The notes: generated by a model not told the origin, from the sequence alone. A stretch of DNA of 64,000 nucleotides from Eledone cirrhosa (GCA_964016885.1 OZ024744.1:21134098-21198097), one strand, 5' to 3'; shown: positions 37,527 through 52,007, counted from the stretch's first letter. A program made the numbers and translations.

Positions 37527-38633
37527 TCGTTTTAACAACAGTTGAATCTTAAGATAAACTCGTTTTAACAACAGTTGAATCTTAAGTACTGACTCGTTTT
37601 AACAACAGCTGAATCTTAAGATATAAATCGTTTTAACAACAGTTGAATCTTAAGAACTGACTCGTTTTAACAACAGCTGAATCTTAAGATAAAACTCGTT
37701 TTAACAACAGTTGAATCTTAAGATAAAACTCGTTTTAACAACAGTTGAATCTTAAGAACTGACTCGTTTTAACAACAGTTGAATCTTAAGATAAAACTCG
37801 TTTTAACAACAGTTGAATCTTATGAGCTAACTCATTTTAACAACAGTTGAATCTTAAGTTAAGACTCGTTTTAACAACAGTTGAATCTTAAGAACTGACT
37901 CGTTTTAACAACAGCTGAATCTTAAGATAAAACTCGTTTTAACAACAGTTGAATCTTAAGAACTGACTCGTTTTAACAACAGCTGAATCTTAAGATAAAA
38001 CTCGTTTTAACAACAGTTGAATCTTAAGATAAAACTCGTTTTAACAACAGTTGAATCTTAAGTACTGACTTGTTTTAACAACAGTTGAATCTTAAGATAA
38101 AACTCGTTTAACAACAGTTGAATCTTATGAGCTAACTCATTTTAACAAAAGTTGAATCTTAAGTTAAGACTCGTTTTAACAACAGTTGAATATTAAGAAC
38201 TGATTCGTTTTAACGACAGCTGAATCTTAAGATAAAACTTGTTTTAACAACAGTTGAATCTTAAAGATAAAACTCGCTTTAACAACAGTTGAATCTTAAG
38301 AACTGATTCGTTTTAACAACAGTTCAAACTTAAGAACTGATTCGTTTTAACAACAGTTGAATCTTATGAACTGACTCATTTTAACAACAGTTGAATCTTA
38401 AGATAACATTCGTTTTAACAACAGTTGAATCTTAAGAACTGACTCGTTTTAACAACAGTTGAATCTTAAGATAAAATTCGTTTTAACAACAGTTTAATCT
38501 TAAGAACTGACTCGTTTTAACAACAGTTGAATCTTAAGACAAAACTCGTTTTAACAACAGTTGAATCTTAAGAACTGACTTGTTCTAACAACAGTTCAGC
38601 CTTAAGAACTGACTCGTTTTAAAACAGTTGAAT
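36629..38633. repeat. Nested 2.0-kb unit n1 (8.5-kb copy 1)
   Basis: Measured from one 33-mer/CGTTAG landmark to the next (36629 to 38634, 2,005 bp). It contains TTTTCATAAC, CAATAGTGG, ATAACTTTCG (37044), CAACACCTG and the ATAAACTCG 33-mer at about 37,551. It is the only unit of the three with CTTAAGATATAAATCG (about 37,621). Confidence 0.78.
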
Positions 38634-40741
38634 CGTTAGAACTGACTCGTTTTAACAACAGTTGAATCTTAAAATAAAACTCGTTTTAACAATAGTTGAA
38701 TCTCAAGAACTGACTCGTTTTAGCAACAGTTGAATCTTAAGAACTGTCTCGTTTTAACGACAGTTGAATTTTAAGATAAACCTCGTTTTGACAACAGTTG
38801 AATCTTAAGAACTGACTCGTTTTAACAACAGTTAAATCTTCAAATAAAACTCGTTTTAACAACAGTTGAATCTTAAGAACTGACTCGTTTTAACAACAGT
38901 TGAATGTTAAGATAAAACTCGTTTTAACAATAGTGGAATCTTAAGAACTGACTCGTTTTAACAACAGTTGAATCTTAAGATAAAACTCGTTTTAACAACA
39001 GTTGAATCTTAAGAACTGACTCGTTTTAACAACAGCTGAATCTTAAGATAAAACTCGTTTTAACAACAGTTCAAACTTAAGAAATGACTCGTTTTAACAA
39101 AAGTTGAATCTTATGAACTCACTCATTTTAACAACAGTTGAATCTTAAGATAACTTTCGTTTTAACAACAGTTGAGTCTTAAGAACTGATTCGTTTTAAC
39201 AACAGTTGAATCTTAAGATAAAACTCGTTTTAACAACAGTTGAATCTTAAGAACGGACTCGTTTTAACAACACCTGAATCTTAAGATAAAACTCGTTTTA
39301 ACAACAGTTGAATCTTAAGAACTGATTCGTTTTAACAACAGTTCAAACTTAAGAACTGACTCGTTTTAACAACAGTTGAATCTTATGAACTGACTCATTT
39401 TAACAACAGTTGAATCTTAAGATAACATTCGTTTTAACAACAGTTGAATCTTAAAGATAAAACTCGTTTTAACAACAGTTGAATCTTAAGAACTGACTCG
39501 TTTTAACGACAGCTGAATCTTAAGATAAAACTCGTTTTAACAACAGTTCAAACTTAAGAAATGACTCGTTTTAACAACAGTTGAATCTTATGAACTGACT
39601 CATTTTAACAACAGTTGAATCTTAAGAACTGATTCGTTTTAACAACAGTTGAATCTTAAGATAAAACTCGTTTTAACAACAGTTGAATCTTAAGAACTGA
39701 CTCGTTTTAACAACAGCTGAATCTTAAGATATAACTCGTTTTAACAACAGTTGAATCTTAAGAACTGACTCGTTTTAACAACAGCTGAATCTTAAGATAA
39801 AACTCGTTTTAACAACAGTTGAATCTTAAGATAAAACTCGTTTTAACAACAGTTGAATCTTAAGAACTGACTCGTTTTAACAACAGTTGAATCTTAAGAT
39901 AAAACTCGTTTTAACAACAGTTGAATCTTATGAGCTAACTCATTTTAACAACAGTTGAATCTTAAGTTAAGACTCGTTTTAACAACAGTTGAATCTTAAG
40001 AACTGACTCGTTTTAACAACAGCTGAATCTTAAGATAAAACTCGTTTTAACAACAGTTGAATCTTAAGAACTGACTCGTTTTAACAACAGCTGAATCTTA
40101 AGATAAAACTCGTTTTAACAACAGTTGAATCTTAAGATAAAACTCGTTTTAACAACAGTTGAATCTTAAGTACTGACTTGTTTTAACAACAGTTGAATCT
40201 TAAGATAAAACTCGTTTAACAACAGTTGAATCTTATGAGCTAACTCATTTTAACAAAAGTTGAATCTTAAGTTAAGACTCGTTTTAACAACAGTTGAATC
40301 TTAAGAACTGATTCGTTTTAAAGACAGCTGAATCTTAAGATAAAACTTGTTTTAACAACAGTTGAATCTTAAAGATAAAACTCGCTTTAACAACAGTTGA
40401 ATCTTAAGAACTGATTCGTTTTAACAACAGTTCAAACTTAAGAACTGATTCGTTTTAACAACAGTTGAATCTTATGAACTGACTCATTTTAACAACAGTT
40501 GAATCTTAAGATAACATTCGTTTTAACAACAGTTGAATCTTAAGAACTGACTCGTTTTAACAACAGTTGAATCTTAAGATAAAACTCGTTTTAACAACAG
40601 TTTAATCTTAAGAACTGACTCGTTTTAACAACAGTTGAATCTTAAGACAAAACTCGTTTTAACAACAGTTGAATCTTAAGAACTGACTTGTTCTAACAAC
40701 AGTTCAGCCTTAAGAACTGACTCGTTTTAAAACAGTTGAAT
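38634..40741. repeat. Nested 2.1-kb unit n2 (8.5-kb copy 1)
   Basis: 2,108 bp between CGTTAG landmarks, exactly 62 monomers. ATAACTTTCG is at 39151. It lacks the 68-bp CATAAC dimer of n1 but has an added CAGTTAAATC/CTTCAAAT stretch. The 33-bp CTCGTTTAAC monomer occurs at 38103 and 40211, a 2,108-bp spacing. A private change is CGTTTTAAAGACAG at about 40,319. Confidence 0.78.
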
Positions 40742-42646
40742 CGTTAGAACTGACTCGTTTTAACAACAGGTGAATCTTAAAATAAAACTCGTTTTAACAA
40801 TAGTTGAATCTCAAGAACTGACTCGTTTTAGCAACAGTTGAATCTTAAGAACTGTCTCGTTTTAACGACAGTTGAATTTTAAGATAAACCTCGTTTTGAC
40901 AACAGTTGAATGTTAAGATAAAACTCGTTTTAACAATAGTGGAATCTTAAGAACTGACTCGTTTTAACAACAGTTGAATCTTAAGATAAAACTCGTTTTA
41001 ACAACAGTTGAATCTTAAGAACTGACTCGTTTTAACAACAGCTGAATCTTAAGATAAAACTCGTTTTAACAACAGTTCAAACTTAAGAAATGACTCGTTT
41101 TAACAAAAGTTGAATCTTATGAACTCACTCATTTTAACAACAGTTGAATCTTAAGATAACTTTCGTTTTAACAACAGTTGAATCTTAAGAACTGATTCGT
41201 TTTAACAACAGTTGAATCTTAAGATAAAACTCGTTTTAACAACAGTTGAATCTTAAGAACGGACTCGTTTTAACAACACCTGAATCTTAAGATAAAACTC
41301 GTTTTAACAACAGTTGAATCTTAAGAACTGATTCGTTTTAACAACAGTTCAAACTTAAGAACTGACTCGTTTTAACAACAGTTGAATCTTATGAACTGAC
41401 TCATTTTAACAACAGTTGAATCTTAAGATAACATTCGTTTTAACAACAGTTGAATTTTAAGAACTGACTCGTTTTAACAACAGTTGAATCTTAAAGATAA
41501 AACTCGTTTCGACAACAGTTGAATCTTAAGAACTGACTCGTTTTAACAACAGCTGTATCTTAAGATAAAACTCGTTTTAACAACAGTTGAATCTTAAGAT
41601 AAAACTCGTTTTAACAACAGTTGAATCTTAAGAACTGACTCGTTTTAACGACAGCTGAATCTTAAGATAAAACTAGTTTTAACAACTGTTCAAACTTAAG
41701 AAATGACTCGTTTTAACAACAGTTGAATCTTATGAACTGACTCATTTTAACAACAGTTGAATCTTAAGAACTGATTCGTTTTAACGACAGTTGAATCTTA
41801 AGATAAAACTCGTTTTAACAACAGTTGAATCTTAAGAACTGACTCGTTTTAACAACAGCTGAATCTTAAGATAAAACTCGTTTTAACAACAGTTGAATCT
41901 TAAGAACTGACTCGTTTTAACAACAGCTGAATCTTAAGATAAAACTCGTTTTAACAATAGTTGAATCTTAAGATAAAACTCGTTTTAACAACAGTTGAAT
42001 CTTAAGAACTGACTCGTTTTAACAACATTTGAATCTTAAGATAAAACTCGTTTTAACAACAGTTGAATCTTATGAGCTAACTCATTTTAACAACAGTTGA
42101 ATCTTAAGTTAAGACTCGTTTTAACAACAGTTGAATCTTAAGAACTGACTCGTTTTAACGACAGCTGAATCTTAAGATAAAACTTGTTTTAACAACAGTT
42201 GAATCTTAAAGATAAAACTCGCTTTAACAACAGTTGAATCTTAAGAACTGATTCGTTTTAACAACAGTTCAAACTTAAGAACTGATTCGTTTTAACAACA
42301 GTTGAATCTTATGAACTGACTCATTTTAACAATAGTTGAATCTTAAGATAACATTCGTTTTAACAACAGTTGAATCTTAAGAACTGACTCGTTTTAACAA
42401 CAGTTGAATCTTAAGATAAAACTCGTTTTAACAACAGTTGAATCTTAAGAACTGTCTCGTTTTAACAACAGTTGAATCTTAAGATAAACCTCGTTTTAAC
42501 AACAGTTTAATCTTAAGAACTGACTCGTTTTAACAACAGTTGAATCTTAAGACAAAACTCGTTTTAACAACAGTTGAATCTTAAGAACTGACTTGTTCTA
42601 ACAACAGTTCAGCCTTAAGAACTGACTCGTTTCAAAACAGTTGAAT
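40742..42646. repeat. Nested 1.9-kb unit n3 (8.5-kb copy 1)
   Basis: 1,905 bp between CGTTAG landmarks, with ATAACTTTCG at 41157. It is diverged from n1 and n2 in its middle, with CTCGTTTCGACAAC near 41,503, CAGCTGTATC near 41,550 and AACTAGTTTTAAC near 41,671. This part looks more like the S module of domain I. Confidence 0.72.
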
Positions 42647-42998
42647 CGTTAGAACTGACTCGTTTTAACAACAGTTGAATCTTAAAATAAAACTCGTTTT
42701 AACAATAGTTGAATCTCAAGAACTGACTCGTTTTAGCAACAGTTGAATCTTAAGATAACACTCGTTTTCATAACAGTTGAATCTTAAGAACTGTCTCGTT
42801 TTAACGACAGTTGAATTTTAAGATAAAACTCGTTTTAACAATAGTGGAATCTTAAGAACTGACTCGTTTTAACAACAGTTGAATCTTAAAATAAAACTCG
42901 TTTTAACAACAGTTGAATCTTAAGAACTGACTCGTTTTAACAACAGCTGAATCTTAAGATAAAACTCGTTTTAACAACAGTTCAAACTTAAGAAATGA

Positions 42999-45900
42999 CT
43001 CGTTTTAACAACAGTTGAATCTTAAGAACTGACTCGTTTTAACGACAGCTGAATCTTAAGATAAAACTCGTTTTATCAACAGTTCAAACTTAAGAACTGA
43101 CTCGTTTTAACAACAGTTGAATCTTCAAATAAAACTCGTTTTAACAACAGTTGAATCTTAAGAACTGACTCGTTTTAACAACAGCTGAATCTTAAGATAA
43201 AACTCGTTTTAACAACAGTTCAAACTTAAGAAATGACTCGTTTTAACAAAAGTTGAATCTTATGAACTCACTCATTTTAACAACAGTTGAATCTTAAGAT
43301 AACATTCGTTTTAACAACAGTTGAATCTTAAGAACTGATTCGTTTTAACAACAGTTGAATCTTAAGATAAAACTCGTTTTAACAACAGTTGAATCTTAAG
43401 AACGGACTCGTTTTAACAACACCTGAATCTTAAGATAAAACTCGTTTTAACAACAGTTGAATCTTAAGAACTGATTCGTTTTAACAACAGTTCAAACTTA
43501 AGAACTGACACGTTTTAACAACAGTTGAATCTTATGAACTGACTCATTTTAACAACAGTTGAATCTTAAGATAACATTCGTTTTAACAACAGTTGAATCT
43601 TAAGAACTGACTCGTTTTAACAACAGTTGAATCTTAAAGATAAAACTCGTTTCGACAACAGTTGAATCTTAAGAACTGACTCGTTTTAACAACAGCTGAA
43701 TCTTAAGATAAAACTCGTTTTAACAACAGTTGAATCTTAAGATAAAACTCGTTTTAACAACAGTTGAATCTTAAGAACTGACTCGTTTTAACGACAGCTG
43801 AATCTTAAGATAAAACTCGTTTTATCAACAGTTCAAACTTAAGAAATGACTCGTTTTAACAACAGTTGAATCTTATGAACTGACTCATTTTAACAACAGT
43901 TGAATCTTAAGAACTGATTCGTTTTAACAACAGTTGAATCTTAAGATAAAACTCGTTTTAACAACAGTTGAATCTTAAGAACTGACTCGTTTTAACAACA
44001 GTTGAATCTTAAGATAAAACTCGTTTTAACAACAGTTGAATCTTAAGAACTGACTCGTTTTAACAACAGCTGCATCTTAAGATAAAACTCGTTTTAACAA
44101 CAGTTGAATCTTAAGATAAAACTCGTTTTAACAACAGTTGAATCTTAAGAACTGACTCGTTTTATCAACAGTTGAATCTTAAGATAAAACTCGTTTTAAC
44201 AACAGTTGAATCTTATGAGCTAACTCATTTTAACAACAGTTGAATCTTAAGTTAAGACTCGTTTTAACAACAGTTGAATCTTAAGAACTGACTCGTTTTA
44301 ACAACAGTTGAATCTTAAGTTAAGACTCGTTTTAACAACAGTTGAATCTTAAGAACTGACTCGTTTTAACAACAGTTGAATCTTAAGACAAAACTCGTTT
44401 TAACAACAGTTGAATCTTAAGAACTGACTTGTTTTAACAACAGTTCAGTCTCAAGAACTGACTCGTTTTAAAACAGTTGAATCGTTTGATCTGACTCGTT
44501 TTAACAACAGTTGAATCTTAAAATAAAACTCGTTTTAACAATAGTTGAATCTCAAGAACTGACTCGTTTTAGCAACAGTTGAATCTTAATAACTGACTCG
44601 TTTTAACAACAGTTGAATGTTAAGATAAAACTCGTTTTAACAATAGTTGAATCTTAAGAACTGACTCGTTTTAACAACAGTTGAATCTTAAGATAAAACT
44701 CGTTTTAACAACTGTTGAATCTTAAGAACTGACTCGTTTTAACAACAATTGAATCTTTAAATAAAACACGTTTTAACAACAGTTGAATCTTAAGAACGGA
44801 CTCGTTTTAACAACACCTGAATCTTAAGATAAAACTCGTTTTAACAACAGTTGAATCTTAAGAACTGATTCGTTTTAACAACAGTTCAAACTTAAGAACT
44901 GATTCGTTTTAACAACAGTTGAATCTTATGAACTGACTCATTTTAACAACAGTTGAATCTTAAGATAACATTCGTTTTAACAACAGTTGAATCTTAAGAA
45001 CTGACTCGTTTTAACAACAGTTGAATCTTAAGACAAAACTCGTTTTAACAACAGTTGAATCTTAAGAACTGACTTGTTCTAACAACAGTTCAGCCTTAAG
45101 AACTGACTCGTTTTAAAACAGTTGAATCGTTAGAACTGACTCGTTTTAACAACAGTTGAATCTTAAAATAAAACTCGTTTTAACAATAGTTGAATCTCAA
45201 GAACTGACTCGTTTTAGCAACAGTTGAAACTTAAGATAACACTCGTTTTCATAACAGTTGAATCTTAAGAACTGTCTCGTTTTAACGACAGTTGAATTTT
45301 AAGATAAACCTCGTTTTGACAACAGTTGAATCTTAAGAACTGACTCGTTTTAACAACAGTTGAATGTTAAGATAAAACTCGTTTTAACAATAGTGGAATC
45401 TTAAGAACTGACTCGTTTTAACAACAGTTGAATCTTAAGATAAAACTCGTTTTAACAACAGTTGAATCTTAAGAACTGACTCGTTTTAACAAAAGTTGAA
45501 TCTTATGAACTCACTCATTTTAACAACAGTTGAATCTTAAGATAACTTTCGTTTTAACAACAGTTGAATCTTAAGAACTGATTCGTTTTAACAACAGTTG
45601 AATCTTAAGATAAAACTCGTTTTAACAACAGTTGAATCTTAAGAACGGACTCGTTTTAACAACACCTGAATCTTAAGATAAAACTCGTTTTAACAACAGT
45701 TGAATCTTAAGAACTGATTCGTTTTAACAACAGTTCAAACTTAAGAACTGACTCGTTTTAACAACAGTTGAATCTTATGAACTGACTCATTTTAACAACA
45801 GTTGAATCTTAAGATAACATTCGTTTTAACAACAGTTGAATCTTAAAGATAAAACTCGTTTTAACAACAGTTGAATCTTAAGAACTGACTCGTTTTAACG

Positions 45901-48900
45901 ACAGCTGAATCTTAAGATAAAACTCGTTTTAACAACAGTTCAAACTTAAGAAATGACACGTTTTAACAACAGTTGAATCTTATGAACTGACTCATTTTAA
46001 CAACAGTTGAATATTAAGAACTGATTCGTTTTAACAACAGTTGAATCTTAAGATAAACTCGTTTTAACAACAGTTGAATCTTAAGTACTGACTCGTTTTA
46101 ACAACAGCTGAATCTTAAGATATAAATCGTTTTAACAACAGTTGAATCTTAAGAACTGACTCGTTTTAACAACAGCTGAATCTTAAGATAAAACTCGTTT
46201 TAACAACAGTTGAATCTTAAGATAAAACTCGTTTTAACAACAGTTGAATCTTAAGAACTGACTCGTTTTAACAACAGTTGAATCTTAAGATAAAACTCGT
46301 TTTAACAACAGTTGAATCTTATGAGCTAACTCATTTTAACAACAGTTGAATCTTAAGTTAAGACTCGTTTTAACAACAGTTGAATCTTAAGAACTGACTC
46401 GTTTTAACAACAGCTGAATCTTAAGATAAAACTCGTTTTAACAACAGTTGAATCTTAAGAACTGACTCGTTTTAACAACAGCTGAATCTTAAGATAAAAC
46501 TCGTTTTAACAACAGTTGAATCTTAAGATAAAACTCGTTTTAACAACAGTTGAATCTTAAGTACTGACTTGTTTTAACAACAGTTGAATCTTAAGATAAA
46601 ACTCGTTTAACAACAGTTGAATCTTATGAGCTAACTCATTTTAACAAAAGTTGAATCTTAAGTTAAGACTCGTTTTAACAACAGTTGAATATTAAGAACT
46701 GATTCGTTTTAACGACAGCTGAATCTTAAGATAAAACTTGTTTTAACAACAGTTGAATCTTAAAGATAAAACTCGCTTTAACAACAGTTGAATCTTAAGA
46801 ACTGATTCGTTTTAACAACAGTTCAAACTTAAGAACTGATTCGTTTTAACAACAGTTGAATCTTATGAACTGACTCATTTTAACAACAGTTGAATCTTAA
46901 GATAACATTCGTTTTAACAACAGTTGAATCTTAAGAACTGACTCGTTTTAACAACAGTTGAATCTTAAGATAAAATTCGTTTTAACAACAGTTTAATCTT
47001 AAGAACTGACTCGTTTTAACAACAGTTGAATCTTAAGACAAAACTCGTTTTAACAACAGTTGAATCTTAAGAACTGACTTGTTCTAACAACAGTTCAGCC
47101 TTAAGAACTGACTCGTTTTAAAACAGTTGAATCGTTAGAACTGACTCGTTTTAACAACAGTTGAATCTTAAAATAAAACTCGTTTTAACAATAGTTGAAT
47201 CTCAAGAACTGACTCGTTTTAGCAACAGTTGAATCTTAAGAACTGTCTCGTTTTAACGACAGTTGAATTTTAAGATAAACCTCGTTTTGACAACAGTTGA
47301 ATCTTAAGAACTGACTCGTTTTAACAACAGTTAAATCTTCAAATAAAACTCGTTTTAACAACAGTTGAATCTTAAGAACTGACTCGTTTTAACAACAGTT
47401 GAATGTTAAGATAAAACTCGTTTTAACAATAGTGGAATCTTAAGAACTGACTCGTTTTAACAACAGTTGAATCTTAAGATAAAACTCGTTTTAACAACAG
47501 TTGAATCTTAAGAACTGACTCGTTTTAACAACAGCTGAATCTTAAGATAAAACTCGTTTTAACAACAGTTCAAACTTAAGAAATGACTCGTTTTAACAAA
47601 AGTTGAATCTTATGAACTCACTCATTTTAACAACAGTTGAATCTTAAGATAACTTTCGTTTTAACAACAGTTGAGTCTTAAGAACTGATTCGTTTTAACA
47701 ACAGTTGAATCTTAAGATAAAACTCGTTTTAACAACAGTTGAATCTTAAGAACGGACTCGTTTTAACAACACCTGAATCTTAAGATAAAACTCGTTTTAA
47801 CAACAGTTGAATCTTAAGAACTGATTCGTTTTAACAACAGTTCAAACTTAAGAACTGACTCGTTTTAACAACAGTTGAATCTTATGAACTGACTCATTTT
47901 AACAACAGTTGAATCTTAAGATAACATTCGTTTTAACAACAGTTGAATCTTAAAGATAAAACTCGTTTTAACAACAGTTGAATCTTAAGAACTGACTCGT
48001 TTTAACGACAGCTGAATCTTAAGATAAAACTCGTTTTAACAACAGTTCAAACTTAAGAAATGACTCGTTTTAACAACAGTTGAATCTTATGAACTGACTC
48101 ATTTTAACAACAGTTGAATCTTAAGAACTGATTCGTTTTAACAACAGTTGAATCTTAAGATAAAACTCGTTTTAACAACAGTTGAATCTTAAGAACTGAC
48201 TCGTTTTAACAACAGCTGAATCTTAAGATATAACTCGTTTTAACAACAGTTGAATCTTAAGAACTGACTCGTTTTAACAACAGCTGAATCTTAAGATAAA
48301 ACTCGTTTTAACAACAGTTGAATCTTAAGATAAAACTCGTTTTAACAACAGTTGAATCTTAAGAACTGACTCGTTTTAACAACAGTTGAATCTTAAGATA
48401 AAACTCGTTTTAACAACAGTTGAATCTTATGAGCTAACTCATTTTAACAACAGTTGAATCTTAAGTTAAGACTCGTTTTAACAACAGTTGAATCTTAAGA
48501 ACTGACTCGTTTTAACAACAGCTGAATCTTAAGATAAAACTCGTTTTAACAACAGTTGAATCTTAAGAACTGACTCGTTTTAACAACAGCTGAATCTTAA
48601 GATAAAACTCGTTTTAACAACAGTTGAATCTTAAGATAAAACTCGTTTTAACAACAGTTGAATCTTAAGTACTGACTTGTTTTAACAACAGTTGAATCTT
48701 AAGATAAAACTCGTTTAACAACAGTTGAATCTTATGAGCTAACTCATTTTAACAAAAGTTGAATCTTAAGTTAAGACTCGTTTTAACAACAGTTGAATCT
48801 TAAGAACTGATTCGTTTTAAAGACAGCTGAATCTTAAGATAAAACTTGTTTTAACAACAGTTGAATCTTAAAGATAAAACTCGCTTTAACAACAGTTGAA

Positions 48901-51509
48901 TCTTAAGAACTGATTCGTTTTAACAACAGTTCAAACTTAAGAACTGATTCGTTTTAACAACAGTTGAATCTTATGAACTGACTCATTTTAACAACAGTTG
49001 AATCTTAAGATAACATTCGTTTTAACAACAGTTGAATCTTAAGAACTGACTCGTTTTAACAACAGTTGAATCTTAAGATAAAACTCGTTTTAACAACAGT
49101 TTAATCTTAAGAACTGACTCGTTTTAACAACAGTTGAATCTTAAGACAAAACTCGTTTTAACAACAGTTGAATCTTAAGAACTGACTTGTTCTAACAACA
49201 GTTCAGCCTTAAGAACTGACTCGTTTTAAAACAGTTGAATCGTTAGAACTGACTCGTTTTAACAACAGGTGAATCTTAAAATAAAACTCGTTTTAACAAT
49301 AGTTGAATCTCAAGAACTGACTCGTTTTAGCAACAGTTGAATCTTAAGAACTGTCTCGTTTTAACGACAGTTGAATTTTAAGATAAACCTCGTTTTGACA
49401 ACAGTTGAATGTTAAGATAAAACTCGTTTTAACAATAGTGGAATCTTAAGAACTGACTCGTTTTAACAACAGTTGAATCTTAAGATAAAACTCGTTTTAA
49501 CAACAGTTGAATCTTAAGAACTGACTCGTTTTAACAACAGCTGAATCTTAAGATAAAACTCGTTTTAACAACAGTTCAAACTTAAGAAATGACTCGTTTT
49601 AACAAAAGTTGAATCTTATGAACTCACTCATTTTAACAACAGTTGAATCTTAAGATAACTTTCGTTTTAACAACAGTTGAATCTTAAGAACTGATTCGTT
49701 TTAACAACAGTTGAATCTTAAGATAAAACTCGTTTTAACAACAGTTGAATCTTAAGAACGGACTCGTTTTAACAACACCTGAATCTTAAGATAAAACTCG
49801 TTTTAACAACAGTTGAATCTTAAGAACTGATTCGTTTTAACAACAGTTCAAACTTAAGAACTGACTCGTTTTAACAACAGTTGAATCTTATGAACTGACT
49901 CATTTTAACAACAGTTGAATCTTAAGATAACATTCGTTTTAACAACAGTTGAATTTTAAGAACTGACTCGTTTTAACAACAGTTGAATCTTAAAGATAAA
50001 ACTCGTTTCGACAACAGTTGAATCTTAAGAACTGACTCGTTTTAACAACAGCTGTATCTTAAGATAAAACTCGTTTTAACAACAGTTGAATCTTAAGATA
50101 AAACTCGTTTTAACAACAGTTGAATCTTAAGAACTGACTCGTTTTAACGACAGCTGAATCTTAAGATAAAACTAGTTTTAACAACTGTTCAAACTTAAGA
50201 AATGACTCGTTTTAACAACAGTTGAATCTTATGAACTGACTCATTTTAACAACAGTTGAATCTTAAGAACTGATTCGTTTTAACGACAGTTGAATCTTAA
50301 GATAAAACTCGTTTTAACAACAGTTGAATCTTAAGAACTGACTCGTTTTAACAACAGCTGAATCTTAAGATAAAACTCGTTTTAACAACAGTTGAATCTT
50401 AAGAACTGACTCGTTTTAACAACAGCTGAATCTTAAGATAAAACTCGTTTTAACAATAGTTGAATCTTAAGATAAAACTCGTTTTAACAACAGTTGAATC
50501 TTAAGAACTGACTCGTTTTAACAACAGTTGAATCTTAAGATAAAACTCGTTTTAACAACAGTTGAATCTTATGAGCTAACTCATTTTAACAACAGTTGAA
50601 TCTTAAGTTAAGACTCGTTTTAACAACAGTTGAATCTTAAGAACTGACTCGTTTTAACGACAGCTGAATCTTAAGATAAAACTTGTTTTAACAACAGTTG
50701 AATCTTAAAGATAAAACTCGCTTTAACAACAGTTGAATCTTAAGAACTGATTCGTTTTAACAACAGTTCAAACTTAAGAACTGATTCGTTTTAACAACAG
50801 TTGAATCTTATGAACTGACTCATTTTAACAATAGTTGAATCTTAAGATAACATTCGTTTTAACAACAGTTGAATCTTAAGAACTGACTCGTTTTAACAAC
50901 AGTTGAATCTTAAGATAAAACTCGTTTTAACAACAGTTGAATCTTAAGAACTGTCTCGTTTTAACAACAGTTGAATCTTAAGATAAACCTCGTTTTAACA
51001 ACAGTTTAATCTTAAGAACTGACTCGTTTTAACAACAGTTGAATCTTAAGACAAAACTCGTTTTAACAACAGTTGAATCTTAAGAACTGACTTGTTCTAA
51101 CAACAGTTCAGCCTTAAGAACTGACTCGTTTCAAAACAGTTGAATCGTTAGAACTGACTCGTTTTAACAACAGTTGAATCTTAAAATAAAACTCGTTTTA
51201 ACAATAGTTGAATCTCAAGAACTGACTCGTTTTAGCAACAGTTGAATCTTAAGATAACACTCGTTTTCATAACAGTTGAATCTTAAGAACTGTCTCGTTT
51301 TAACGACAGTTGAATTTTAAGATAAAACTCGTTTTAACAATAGTGGAATCTTAAGAACTGACTCGTTTTAACAACAGTTGAATCTTAAAATAAAACTCGT
51401 TTTAACAACAGTTGAATCTTAAGAACTGACTCGTTTTAACAACAGCTGAATCTTAAGATAAAACTCGTTTTAACAACAGTTCAAACTTAAGAAATGACTC
51501 GTTTTAACA
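42999..51509. repeat. Domain II 8,499-bp repeat, copy 2
   Basis: A direct tandem copy of the preceding block. It carries the alleles of the second 7.5-kb copy where the two 7.5-kb copies differ (GAACTGACTCGTTTTAACAAAAG at about 45,472, like 36,973 and unlike 29,560). It was therefore made after the 7.5-kb duplication. A private change is CAGCTGCATC at about 44,070. The match to the start of the unit ends at about 51,510, where CAAAAGTTG replaces CAACAGTTG. Confidence 0.88.
45128..51145. repeat. Nested units n1-n3 in 8.5-kb copy 2
   Basis: The three nested units recur at offset 8,499 with CGTTAG landmarks at 45128, 47133, 49241 and 51146. They were present before the 8.5-kb block duplicated as a whole. 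Confidence 0.78.
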
Positions 51510-52007
51510 AAAGTTGAATCTTATGAACTCACTCATTTTAAGAACAGTTGAATCTTAAGATAACGTTCGTTTTAACAACAGTTGAATCTTAAGAACTGAC
51601 TCGTTTTAACAACAGTTGAATCTTAAAGATAAAACTCGTTTCGACAACAGTTGAATCTTAAGAACTGACTCGTTTTAACAACAGCTGAATCTTAAGATAA
51701 AACTCGTTTTAACAACAGTTGAATCTTAAGATAAAACTCGTTTTAACAACAGTTGAATCTTAAGAACTGACTCGTTTTAACGACAGCTGAATCTTAAGAT
51801 AAAACTCGTTTTAACAACAGTTCAAACTTAAGAAATGACTCGTTTTAACAACAGTTGAATCTTATGAACTGACTCATTTTAACAACAGTTGAATCTTAAG
51901 AACTGATTCGTTTTAACAACAGTTGAATCTTAAGATAAAACTCGTTTTAACAACAGTTGAATCTTAAGAACTGACTCGTTTTAACAACAGCTGAATCTTA
52001 AGATAAA
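51510..52007. repeat. Transition stretch between domains II and III
   Basis: It continues the array with monomers like those at 43,240-43,900 (CAAAAGTTG, CTTATGAACTCAC, CTCGTTTCGACAAC, CGACAGCTG). Two private changes, TTTTAAGAACAG near 51,536 and ATAACGTTCG near 51,562, suggest it is an older, single-copy piece. Confidence 0.65.

Larger units (their letters stand above)
34500..42998. repeat. Domain II 8,499-bp repeat, copy 1
   Basis: It matches the next block at offset 8,499: CGTTTTATCAAC 34572 and 43071, CGTTTGATCTG 35984 and 44483, CATAAC 36751 and 45250, and again 42769 and 51268. The unit is 250 monomers minus 1 bp. Its first 3 kb are the end of the second 7.5-kb repeat; the remainder is three 2.0-2.1-kb units. 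Few differences were seen, for example CAACATTTGAATC at about 37,369 and 42,025 and CGTTGTAAC at about 36,205, each with the common form in copy 2. Confidence 0.88.
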
